64,000 bases of DNA from Brachybacterium equifaecis (lineage in GTDB: Bacteria; Actinomycetota; Actinomycetes; Actinomycetales; Dermabacteraceae): NCBI RefSeq assembly GCF_023509525.1, contig NZ_JAKNCJ010000001.1, positions 62,001-126,000 on the forward strand, in the 5' to 3' direction. Every line of letters starts with the position of its first letter. Positions within the stretch are counted from its first letter, which is position 1. The notes below the pieces were generated by a model, which saw only the letters and a program-made list of their open reading frames with translations, had not been told where the DNA came from and searched no databases. The position numbers were made by a program, and so were the translations under genes. Of the stretch, positions 57,100-64,000 are shown one piece after another.

Positions 57100-58127
57100 C
57101 GCGCCATCGTATCGGCCCTGCTCCCGGGCGCCGCGCCCGTGCTTCCCCGGACCACCAGCTGAGGCCGCACCACCAGCTCGGTGCGCACGGGCCGGCGGCT
57201 GCGGTCCCCGCCCCCGAGGGCGGCGCGCACGGCTGCGCGCGCCATCGCGTCCAGGTCCTGGCGGATGGTGGTGAGAGGCGGAGTGGTCATCGAGGCCTGC
57301 GGGATGTCGTCGTATCCGACCACCGAGAGATCGCCGGGCACGCGCAGTCCGGCGGCGCGGGCGCCCTCGAGCACGCCCGTCGCCATGACGTCGGACCCGC
57401 AGACGATGGCGGTGGCCCCGCGGCGCACGAGCTCGCCGGCTGCTTCGTAGCCCCCGGCCCGGGAGAAGTCCGTGAACGCGATCGGCCGATCCCCCGCCCT
57501 CTCCGCGCTCCCCGAGCGCTCGAAGGCGGCGATCTTCGCGCGCACGGGCCAGGTGTGCTCGTCCCCCACCGCCAGGCCGATGCGCCGGTGCCCGAGCTCG
57601 CGCAGATGGCGCACGGCGGCGTCGATGGCGTCGGAGTCGTCGGTGGAGATGAAGGCGGCGTCGAGCCCCTCGCGCACGCCGTTGACCAGGACCAGAGGGA
57701 CGCCCGCGGCGATGAGGTCGCGGTAGTGCTGCGGCGGATCCTGCGCGTAGGCGTGGAAGCCGGAGACCATGATGATTCCGCTCGCCCCGGCCTGGAGGAA
57801 GCGGTCCACGGCGGCGCGCTCCCGGTCCCGAGTGCGCACGCGCATGGCGACCTGTACGGTGGCATCGGCCTCGAACGCGTGGGCCTCGATGCGCTCGAGC
57901 CACTGCGCGAAGATCGGGTTCTCCAGATCCGGGACCACCACGCCCACGGAGCGGCCGACGCTCAGAGCAGGCATCTGCGGCGCCAGGCGCCCGAGGCGGC
58001 GCGCGGCCTCGAGCACCGCGGAGCGCGTCTTCTCGCTCACACCGTTGCGGTCGTTGAGCACGCGCGAGACGGTCGCCTCGCTCACCCCTACCTGCCGGGC
58101 GATGTCGAGCAGCCTGGTGCGCCCCAT
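57096..58127 (-). CDS. LacI-family repressor, MalR-like
   Basis: A 343-residue regulator with a canonical LacI head (RLLDIARQVGVSEATVSRVL), a hinge (ALSVGRSVGVVVPDL) and a sugar-binding core with GSDVMATGVLEGAR and VVGYDDIPQ. It is divergent from the maltose-type importer operon, and an inverted repeat lies over that operon's promoter, so it most likely represses it until a sugar binds. ATG 58127 follows GAGGAGG. Its stop overlaps the trpS start. Confidence 0.93.
   Translation of the reverse strand: MGRTRLLDIARQVGVSEATVSRVLNDRNGVSEKTRSAVLEAARRLGRLAPQMPALSVGRSVGVVVPDLENPIFAQWLERIEAHAFEADATVQVAMRVRTRDRERAAVDRFLQAGASGIIMVSGFHAYAQDPPQHYRDLIAAGVPLVLVNGVREGLDAAFISTDDSDAIDAAVRHLRELGHRRIGLAVGDEHTWPVRAKIAAFERSGSAERAGDRPIAFTDFSRAGGYEAAGELVRRGATAIVCGSDVMATGVLEGARAAGLRVPGDLSVVGYDDIPQASMTTPPLTTIRQDLDAMARAAVRAALGGGDRSRRPVRTELVVRPQLVVRGSTGAAPGSRADTMAR
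57106..57111 (-). promoter_or_regulatory. Internal leaderless -10 box of trpS
   Basis: TACGAT within the last codons of the repressor gene, then GGCGCG, then GTG at 57099. It would let trpS be expressed independently of the sugar repressor gene. Confidence 0.5.
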
Positions 58128-58148
58128 CGGACCTCCTCGTCGATGCCG

Positions 58149-58173
58149 TGCAAGAACTTGCGCCATTCTTGCA
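58149..58173. promoter_or_regulatory. Operator of the maltose-type operon
   Basis: TGCAAGAA (58149-58156), 9 nt, TTCTTGCA (58166-58173): perfect inverted repeat. A second half-site CTTGC at 58157 forms GCAAG-AA-CTTGC with the left arm. It lies in the divergent region of the LacI-type gene and overlaps the -35 of the importer operon. Confidence 0.65.
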
Positions 58174-58197
58174 TGTCACCGGGAGTTCACCTAGGAT
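58169..58197 (+). promoter_or_regulatory. Promoter of the maltose-type importer operon
   Basis: TTGCAT (58169-58174), 17 nt, TAGGAT (58192-58197). The -35 overlaps the right arm of the operator, so repressor binding would block RNA polymerase. The mRNA would have a leader of about 50 nt. Confidence 0.65.
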
Positions 58198-58254
58198 CTG
58201 CTTACCAGGAGGCTGCGATGCCGCCTGCATACCCGCCATTCAAAGGAGAACACG

Positions 58255-59532
58255 GTGCTCATCCGTCGCAAGTCCTTCCTCGCACTCGGCGCCGCCGGCG
58301 CCTCCGCCGCCCTGCTCGCCGCCTGCGGCGACAGCGACTCCACCAGCACGACCGCCGGCTCCGGCGCGTCCGACGGCGGCGCCAGCGGCGCTCCCGCGGT
58401 CGACCCCAACGCCGGCCTCGTCATCTGGTGCGATGACGAGAAGGCCCCCGCCATCAAGGGCCCCGCCGAGAAGTGGGGCGAGGCCAACGGCCTCACCGTC
58501 GCCGTCCAGACCGTTCCGGGCGAGGACCTCCAGGCGAACTTCATCACCGCCAACCAGGCCGGCAACGGCCCGGACCTCATCATCGCCGCGCACGACTGGA
58601 TCGGGAACCTGGTCCAGAACAGCGCCATCTCCCCCGTGCAGCTGCCCGCCGATGCGAGCGAGAAGCTCGCTCCCATCGCCCTGTCCGCGATGACCTACGA
58701 CGGCCAGACCTACGGCGCCCCGTACGCGGTCGAGACCCTCGTGCTCTTCGTGAACAAGGCGCTGACCGACGTCGCCGAGCCCGCCACGATCGAGGAGCTC
58801 ATCGCAGCCGGCGGCGCGAAGGGCGCGGAGCACGTGCTCTCCCTCCCCGTCGGCGAGCAGGGCGACGCCTACCACATGGAGGGCATCTACACCTCCGCCG
58901 GCGGCTACCTCTTCGGCAAGAACGCCGAGGGCGGCCTGAACCCGCAGGACGTCGGCGTGGGCAAGGAGGGCTCCATCGCCGCAGGCGAGAAGATGAAGGA
59001 GCTCGGCGCGCAGGGAATCCTCTCGACCTCCATCAGCACCGACAACTCCATCTCGCTGTTCACCGACGGCAAGGCCGCCTACCTGATCTCGGGCCCCTGG
59101 GCCCTCGCCGACATCAAGAAGGCCGGCATCGACTTCGCGATGTCCGCGATCCCCGGCTTCGAGGGCATGAACCCGGCGGTCCCCTTCGCCGGCGTCAACG
59201 GCTTCTACGTCGCCTCGCAGAGCAAGAACGCGGTCAACGCGCAGACCTTCGTCAACGAGATCGCCACCTCCGACACCATCGTCGAGGAGATGTTCCCCGA
59301 GGACCAGCGCCCGCCGGTCTCGCTCGCCCTGCAGCAGAAGCTGGCTCCCGAGTACCCCGAGCTGGTGCGCGTGGCCGAGCTCGCGAACGCCGCGGAGCCC
59401 ATGCCGTCCATCCCCGCGATGGCCGCGATCTGGGGCCCGCTGGGCAAGGCGCAGGCGAGCATCGTCGGCGGCGCCGACCCGAAGTCCACCATGGAGTCGG
59501 CCGGCACGGAGATCTCCTCGCAGATCAAGTGA
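58255..59532 (+). CDS. malE: Maltose/maltodextrin-type ABC transporter, substrate-binding lipoprotein
   Basis: A 425-residue extracellular sugar-binding protein. The N-terminus RRKSFLALGAAGASAALLAAC is a lipoprotein signal with lipobox LLAAC (Cys at about 25), followed by a Ser/Thr/Gly linker. The body matches the MalE cluster of family 1 binding proteins, with APAIKGPAEKWGEANG, the GPWALADIKKAG segment and AVPFAGVNGFYV. GTG 58255 follows AAAGGAGA. First gene of malE-malF-malG; the exact oligosaccharide is inferred from the homology and the neighbouring glucosidase. Confidence 0.93.
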   Translation: MLIRRKSFLALGAAGASAALLAACGDSDSTSTTAGSGASDGGASGAPAVDPNAGLVIWCDDEKAPAIKGPAEKWGEANGLTVAVQTVPGEDLQANFITANQAGNGPDLIIAAHDWIGNLVQNSAISPVQLPADASEKLAPIALSAMTYDGQTYGAPYAVETLVLFVNKALTDVAEPATIEELIAAGGAKGAEHVLSLPVGEQGDAYHMEGIYTSAGGYLFGKNAEGGLNPQDVGVGKEGSIAAGEKMKELGAQGILSTSISTDNSISLFTDGKAAYLISGPWALADIKKAGIDFAMSAIPGFEGMNPAVPFAGVNGFYVASQSKNAVNAQTFVNEIATSDTIVEEMFPEDQRPPVSLALQQKLAPEYPELVRVAELANAAEPMPSIPAMAAIWGPLGKAQASIVGGADPKSTMESAGTEISSQIK

Positions 59533-59570
59533 CCCGGCCGCGGGGCCCCGGCCCCGCATCCGCCTGGTGA

Positions 59571-59616
59571 GCGATGCCAGGGGAGGCGCAGCACGCTGGG
59601 CCTCCCCTGGCATCGC
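59571..59616 (+). repeat. Stem-loop between malE and malF
   Basis: A perfect 16-17 bp stem (59571-59587 with 59600-59616), loop 12 nt, preceded by a smaller CGGGGCCCCG palindrome (59541-59550). Such hairpins behind binding-protein genes usually protect the upstream mRNA and lower expression of the permease genes. Confidence 0.65.
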
Positions 59617-59675
59617 CGCATCCCTCCCTCGCGTCACCCCGCAGCAGGACTGCACCCCTGAAAGGCACCGTCGCC

Positions 59676-61253
59676 ATGACCACGACCCAGGCGCCCGCGC
59701 ATCGTTCGCGCTCCTCGTCGATCCCCACCATCCTCGGCAAGGTCCTCCTGCTCGGAGCCACCCTCGCCATCGCCATCTGGATCATCCCGGCACTCATCGC
59801 GCTCCAGCAGTGGCTGTGGGTGGCGGTCGTCCTGTTCGCCGCGATCGGGATCTTCGTCCTCTACACGACCAAGCGGTTCATCCCGGGCAAGTACATCTTC
59901 CCCGGCACGTTCTTCCTGGTGGTCTTCCTGATCGCTCCGATCGTGCTGACCTTCGCGTACTCCTTCACGAACTTCGGCGACGGCACCCGCGGCTCCAAGG
60001 AGCAGGCCGTCTCCGCGATCATGGGCAACTCGGTCCAGCAGGCGCCGGACTCCCCGCGCTACGGGCTCTCCGTGGCCACCGCCGGGGATCCCGCCGCGGG
60101 CCCCTACACCTTCTTCCTCGTGGATCCCGAGGACCAGAAGGTCTACCAGGGCAGCCTCGAGCAGGACCTCACGCCCGTCCCCGCAGGCGATGTCACCGTC
60201 GAAGGCGGCCGCGTCACCGAGGCGCAGGGCTTCACGATCCTCACCATGCCGCAGATCAACGCTGCGGGCCGCGAGATCCAGCAGGTCTCCGTCAAGGTCG
60301 ACGAGGACAGCGCCATCCGCATGCTGACGGCGAACCAGGCCTTCGAGGGCACCGCGACCATGGTGTACGACGAAGAGGCCGACACCTTCACCAACACCAC
60401 CTCGGGCGCGGTCTACACCGTGCAGAAGGTCGGGAACACCGACTACTTCGTGGACGAGGCCGGCAACCGCCTCCCCCAGTCCTGGCTCCAGGGCGTCGGC
60501 GGCGCGAACTACATGCGCCTGTTCACCGACGGCAAGATCGCCGGCCAGTTCCTCAAGGCCTTCGGCTGGACGCTCGTGTTCGCCGCGGGCTCGGTGCTCA
60601 GCACGTTCCTGGTGGGCTTCGCCCTCGCGCTCGTGCTGAACGACGAGCGCATGAAGAGCCGCCGCTTCTACCGCTCCGTGCTGCTCATGCCCTACGCGAT
60701 CCCCGCATTCATCGCGATCCTCATGTGGTCGAACTTCTACAACCGCGACTTCGGCCTCATCAACCAGGTGCTCCACCTGCACATCAACTGGCTGGGCGAC
60801 CCGACCTGGGCGAAGGCGGCCGTGCTGCTGACGAACCTGTGGATGGGCTTCCCCTACATGTTCATCGTGTGCACGGGTGCGCTGCAGGCGCTTCCGGGCG
60901 ATGTCATGGAGGCCGCGAAGATCGACGGCGCGAGCCGACTGCAGACGACGATGCGCGTGGTGATGCCCCTGCTCCTGGTGGCGGTCTCCCCGCTGCTGGT
61001 GGCCTCGTTCGCCTTCAACTTCAACAACTTCAACGCGATCCAGCTACTCACCGAGGGCGGCCCGTTCCCCGCCGGCGAGTACACCCGCGGCGGGACGGAC
61101 ATCCTCATCTCGATGATCTACCGCATCGCCTTCGGCGGCTCGGGAGCCGATTTCGGCTTCGCCTCGGCCGTCTCCGTCGCCCTGTTCGTGCTGACGGGCG
61201 TCATCGCCGCCCTGCAGTTCCGCTTCACGAGCGTCCTCGAAGACGTCAACTGA
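59676..61253 (+). CDS. malF: Maltose-type ABC transporter permease MalF
   Basis: A 525-residue inner-membrane permease. Three hydrophobic segments near the N-terminus (about 18-90) precede a large extracytoplasmic region (about 100-275), as in MalF with its P2 loop; then come the transport segments with the EAA motif DVMEAAKIDGASRLQTTMRV near 410-430 that contacts the ATPase. ATG 59676 is preceded by AAAGG at about 10 nt. Works with MalG and, as no ATPase gene is present here, probably with the MsiK-type ATPase at 7.7 kb. Confidence 0.94.
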   Translation: MTTTQAPAHRSRSSSIPTILGKVLLLGATLAIAIWIIPALIALQQWLWVAVVLFAAIGIFVLYTTKRFIPGKYIFPGTFFLVVFLIAPIVLTFAYSFTNFGDGTRGSKEQAVSAIMGNSVQQAPDSPRYGLSVATAGDPAAGPYTFFLVDPEDQKVYQGSLEQDLTPVPAGDVTVEGGRVTEAQGFTILTMPQINAAGREIQQVSVKVDEDSAIRMLTANQAFEGTATMVYDEEADTFTNTTSGAVYTVQKVGNTDYFVDEAGNRLPQSWLQGVGGANYMRLFTDGKIAGQFLKAFGWTLVFAAGSVLSTFLVGFALALVLNDERMKSRRFYRSVLLMPYAIPAFIAILMWSNFYNRDFGLINQVLHLHINWLGDPTWAKAAVLLTNLWMGFPYMFIVCTGALQALPGDVMEAAKIDGASRLQTTMRVVMPLLLVAVSPLLVASFAFNFNNFNAIQLLTEGGPFPAGEYTRGGTDILISMIYRIAFGGSGADFGFASAVSVALFVLTGVIAALQFRFTSVLEDVN

Positions 61254-61271
61254 GAGACCGAGGAACACACC

Positions 61272-62195
61272 ATGTCGCATTCGACTTCCGCACCCGCCGT
61301 CGCCTCGACGCCGTCCGCCGCTGATCCCGCCGACCGCCGCATGCCCTTCGGGCGCTGGATGGCCGAGATCGGGTGGCGCCACATCGTCGGACTGCTGGCC
61401 GTCGCCTTCGCCGCGTTCCCGATCATCTACATCCTGTCGGCGTCGGTGAACCCGCTGGGCACCGTCTCCAGCACCTCGCTGATCCCCACCAGCTTCAGCC
61501 TGGACCACTACCGCACGCTCCTCGCCGGGGAGCGCGGGCCGTTCCTGCGGTGGTACCTGAACACGATCATCGTGTGCGCCGCGGTCTCGATCGTGCAGGT
61601 CCTGCTCTCGACGCTCGCGGCCTATGCCTTCAGCCGCTTCCGCTTCGCGGGCCGGCGCATGGGCATGCTCAGCCTGCTGCTGGTCATGATGTTCCCCGCG
61701 ATCCTCTCGATGATCGCGATCTACACGATGATCTCGGGCCTCGGCCAGGCGGTGCCGCTGTTCGGCCTGGACTCGCTGCCGGGCTACATCATCGTGCTGC
61801 TGGGCGGATCCCTCGGCCAGGTGTGGCTGATCAAGGGCTTCTTCGACACCGTCCCCAAGGAGCTCGACGAAGCCGCGATCATCGACGGCTGCACGCACTG
61901 GCAGGTCTTCTCGAAGATCCTGCTGCCCACCCTCACCCCGATCCTGGCGACGACGCTGCTCATCTCCCTGGTCGGCGTGATGAGCGAGTTCCTGCTCGGC
62001 TCGATCTTCCTCACCAGCAACGACTCGAAGACGCTCGCGGTCGGGATGTACACCCTGCTCTCGGGCGACCGCTCGAACAACCTCGGTGTCTTCGCCGCGG
62101 GCTCGGTGATGATCATGGTCCCCGTGATCATCCTGTACCAGTTCCTGCAGCGCTTCATCGTGGGCGGCTCGACGGCCGGCGCCGTCAAGGGCTGA
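61272..62195 (+). CDS. malG: Maltose-type ABC transporter permease MalG
   Basis: A 307-residue permease with six membrane segments and the EAA motif ELDEAAIIDGCTHWQVFSK at about 197-215. The N-terminal 25 residues are a polar leader. ATG 61272 follows GAGGAAC by 7 nt and lies 18 nt after malF. Last gene of the importer operon; a hairpin follows. Confidence 0.95.
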   Translation: MSHSTSAPAVASTPSAADPADRRMPFGRWMAEIGWRHIVGLLAVAFAAFPIIYILSASVNPLGTVSSTSLIPTSFSLDHYRTLLAGERGPFLRWYLNTIIVCAAVSIVQVLLSTLAAYAFSRFRFAGRRMGMLSLLLVMMFPAILSMIAIYTMISGLGQAVPLFGLDSLPGYIIVLLGGSLGQVWLIKGFFDTVPKELDEAAIIDGCTHWQVFSKILLPTLTPILATTLLISLVGVMSEFLLGSIFLTSNDSKTLAVGMYTLLSGDRSNNLGVFAAGSVMIMVPVIILYQFLQRFIVGGSTAGAVKG

Positions 62196-62220
62196 CCCCT
62201 CAGCGCCTCCTCCGAGTCCC

Positions 62221-62258
62221 AGCGCCCCGCCCTCCGCACCCGCGGACGGCGGGGCGCT
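62221..62258 (+). terminator. Terminator after malG
   Basis: AGCGCCCCGCC (62221-62231) pairs with GGCGGGGCGCT (62248-62258), with an inner CCGC/GCGG pairing. The rest of the 300-nt malG-glucosidase gap (62196-62495) holds a possible -10 TAGCCT at 62368-62373 and no copy of the TGCAAGAA operator that I can see. Confidence 0.65.
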
Positions 62259-62495
62259 CGCGGCTGCACGGGGCGCCGCCGCGCGCCCGGATCGGGGGCG
62301 GGAGCGGGAGCGAGAAGCGTCGGACTCCTCACTCCCTCCGGCCCTGCCGCGCCCGCCGCGCACTCGATAGCCTGGTGGGACGCATCGGCCTCCCGACCCC
62401 CTGCTCAGCGCGCCTGCGCGCGTCCCGGAGACCGAGCACCGAGGCAGGACGCCCCACCGGCACCGCCTCCCGCCGCACATCCCCGAGAGGAACCC

Positions 62496-64000
62496 ATGAC
62501 CCGCACTGCATCGTCCCCCTCCCCCGCTCCCGGCCAGCCTGCGGCCGGCAGCGGCGAGCCCCATGGCCAGGAGTGGTGGCGCGACGCCGTCGTCTACCAG
62601 GTCTACCCCCGCTCCTTCGCGGACTCCGACGGCGACGGCATGGGCGACCTGCCCGGCGTCATCGCGCGCCTGCCCTACCTGAAGGACCTCGGCGTGGACG
62701 CCGTGTGGCTCTCGCCGTTCTACACCTCGCCGCAGAACGACGGCGGCTACGACGTGGCCGACTACCTCGATGTCGATCCTCGCTTCGGCACCCTCGCCGA
62801 CGCCGACGCGCTCATCGCCCGCGCCCATGAGCTCGGCCTGAAGGTGCTGGTGGACATCGTCCCGAACCACTCCTCGAGCGAGCATGTGCTGTTCCAGGAG
62901 GCGCTCGCGGCCGGCCCCGGCTCCCCCGAGCGCGACATGTACATCTTCCGCGACGGCAAGGGCGCCGGCGGCGAGCTGCCCCCGAACAACTGGACCTCGA
63001 TCTTCCACGGCAAGGGCTGGACCCGCATCACGGAGGCCGACGGCACCCCGGGGCAGTGGTACCTCCACATCTTCGACACCACCCAGCCCGACTGGAACTG
63101 GGAGAACCCGAAGGTGCAGGAGCTCTTCGACGGCGTGCTGCGCTTCTGGCTGGACCGCGGGGCCGACGGCTTCCGCGTGGACGTCGCGCACGGCATGGCC
63201 AAGCCCGAGGGGCTGCCGGACGCCGAGGTCAACGCCGAGGGTCTGATCGACATCCCCGAGGGCGATACCCCCATCTACTTCGACAACGACGCCGTGCTGG
63301 ACATCTACCGCCGCTGGCGCCCGATCCTCGACTCCTACGAGGGCGATCGCATGATGGTGCTCGAGGCGTGGATCCCTGAGCACCGCCTGCCGCACTACAT
63401 CGGCCGCGACGTCGCCCACCAGTCGTTCAACTTCGGGTTCCTGCAGGCGCGCTGGGGCGTGGACGCCATGCGGGCCGCGATCGAGAAGCCTCTCGCCCTC
63501 GCGGACGCCGTCGACGCGCCGACCACCTGGGTGCTCTCCAACCACGACGTGATCCGCCACGCCACGCGCTACGGCTTCCCGCCGGAGCACCGCTTCGGCG
63601 AGGGCCTCAGACGCGAGGAGGTGCCGGACGTCGAGCTCGGTCTGCGCCGCGCTCGCGCCGCGACCCTGCTGATGCTGGCCCTGCCCGGCTCCGCCTACCT
63701 CTACCAGGGAGAGGAACTGGGCCTGCCCGAGGTGGCGGACATCCCCGACGAGCTGCGCGAGGACCCGTCGTTCCTGCGCGGCGGCGGCCCCGGCCGCGAC
63801 GGCTGCCGTGTGCCTCTGCCCTGGGAGCAGGACGCCCCCGCGTTCGGCTTCTCCCCCTCGGGGAAGAGCTGGCTGCCGCAGCCGGAGGTCTTCGGCGCGC
63901 TCGCGGAGGACGCCCAGCGCGGCGTCGAGGGCTCGACCCTGGAGCTCTACCGGAGCGCTCTGCACCTGCGCCGCGAGCTGGGCCTCGGCCGCCACGCCGA
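62496..64000 (+). CDS. Alpha-glucosidase, GH13 family (runs off window end)
   Basis: Hydrolyses alpha-glucosidic bonds of imported maltodextrins or related sugars in the cytoplasm. The visible 501 codons cover the (beta/alpha)8 barrel: WWRDAVVYQVYPRSFADSDG, DIVPNHSS (region I), GFRVDVAHGM with the nucleophile Asp (region II), MVLEAW with the acid Glu (region III) and LSNHDVIRH (region IV). The oligo-1,6/alpha-glucosidase subfamily is likely, but bond preference is not decided here. There is no signal peptide. ATG 62496 follows GAGAGGA by about 5 nt. The C-terminal beta domain lies beyond the window. Confidence 0.93.
   Translation, partial: MTRTASSPSPAPGQPAAGSGEPHGQEWWRDAVVYQVYPRSFADSDGDGMGDLPGVIARLPYLKDLGVDAVWLSPFYTSPQNDGGYDVADYLDVDPRFGTLADADALIARAHELGLKVLVDIVPNHSSSEHVLFQEALAAGPGSPERDMYIFRDGKGAGGELPPNNWTSIFHGKGWTRITEADGTPGQWYLHIFDTTQPDWNWENPKVQELFDGVLRFWLDRGADGFRVDVAHGMAKPEGLPDAEVNAEGLIDIPEGDTPIYFDNDAVLDIYRRWRPILDSYEGDRMMVLEAWIPEHRLPHYIGRDVAHQSFNFGFLQARWGVDAMRAAIEKPLALADAVDAPTTWVLSNHDVIRHATRYGFPPEHRFGEGLRREEVPDVELGLRRARAATLLMLALPGSAYLYQGEELGLPEVADIPDELREDPSFLRGGGPGRDGCRVPLPWEQDAPAFGFSPSGKSWLPQPEVFGALAEDAQRGVEGSTLELYRSALHLRRELGLGRHA

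Noticed and set aside
58218-58436. A frame starting at ATG 58218 with AGGAGG upstream, overlapping malE.
   Set aside because: It runs out of frame into malE, becomes Arg-rich and ends without any motif. The ribosome site may be accidental, though it could slightly modulate malE.

Overview
The window comes from a very GC-rich actinobacterial chromosome. The gene content and order (folE-ftsH-hpt-tilS-dacB divergent from ppa; a MsiK-type sugar ATPase; a HAIR operator before clpB; many leaderless starts) fit the Micrococcales. Brachybacterium/Dermabacteraceae is my best guess, from recognition rather than a search. No rRNA, tRNA, CRISPR array, insertion sequence or prophage is visible. Genes are dense and mostly core metabolic, and most long open frames on the opposite strand are GC-driven shadows.

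Layout. 1-5.3 kb: a minus-strand operon dacB-tilS-hpt-ftsH-folE (cell wall, tRNA-Ile lysidine, purine salvage, membrane protease, folate), divergent from inorganic pyrophosphatase. 6-10 kb: an EcsC-like protein, peptide deformylase, an orphan sugar-importer ATPase and a DUF4032 kinase-like protein. 10-14.7 kb: rlmB-cysS, a Holin-X-type membrane protein and an unusual LacI-family regulator, divergent from a NarL-type two-component system (14.8-17.6 kb) whose third gene encodes a repeated toast-rack-like protein. 17.6-25 kb, minus strand: acetyl-CoA synthetase, two tandem paralogous HTH regulators, L-serine dehydratase and a DEAD-box helicase. 25-30 kb, plus strand: panD, an AEC carrier, then leuS behind what looks like a ribosome-mediated leucine attenuator with a leaderless leader peptide. 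30-37 kb: an MHS transporter, a WXG100-like protein, clpB and a PrsW-type protease flanking a HAIR site. 37-43.4 kb: S4-domain protein, amidase, LMW phosphatase, DUF952 protein, MFS transporter, deoD, a small membrane protein and a class I amidotransferase. 43.5-49.7 kb: a MetE-like protein and the glycine cleavage genes gcvT-gcvH-gcvP. 49.8-54.3 kb: GNAT acetyltransferase, arginine deiminase, sirtuin, and cysK-cysE. 54.4-55.9 kb: a secreted/membrane protein gene split by an in-frame TAG. 56-64 kb: trpS, a MalR-like repressor, a maltose-type ABC importer (binding protein plus two permeases, no ATPase) and an alpha-glucosidase cut by the window end.

How it fits together. The importer at 58-62 kb lacks an ATPase and probably uses the stand-alone MsiK-type ATPase at 7.7 kb; imported oligosaccharide would be cut by the GH13 enzyme, under the divergent LacI repressor. 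Serine and glycine are disposed of by SdaA and the Gcv system, and cysteine is made from serine by CysE/CysK. Acs and a sirtuin could form the usual acetylation/deacetylation pair.

The strongest non-gene signals are: (i) the leuS leader; (ii) thirteen start codons lying 6-7 nt after a TAnnnT box with no Shine-Dalgarno sequence; (iii) an almost leaderless Cys-containing uORF ending 1 nt before cysK; (iv) the tandem HTH/sensor pair beside acs; (v) the amber-interrupted gene. Starts were chosen from Shine-Dalgarno or leaderless signals and are noted where uncertain.
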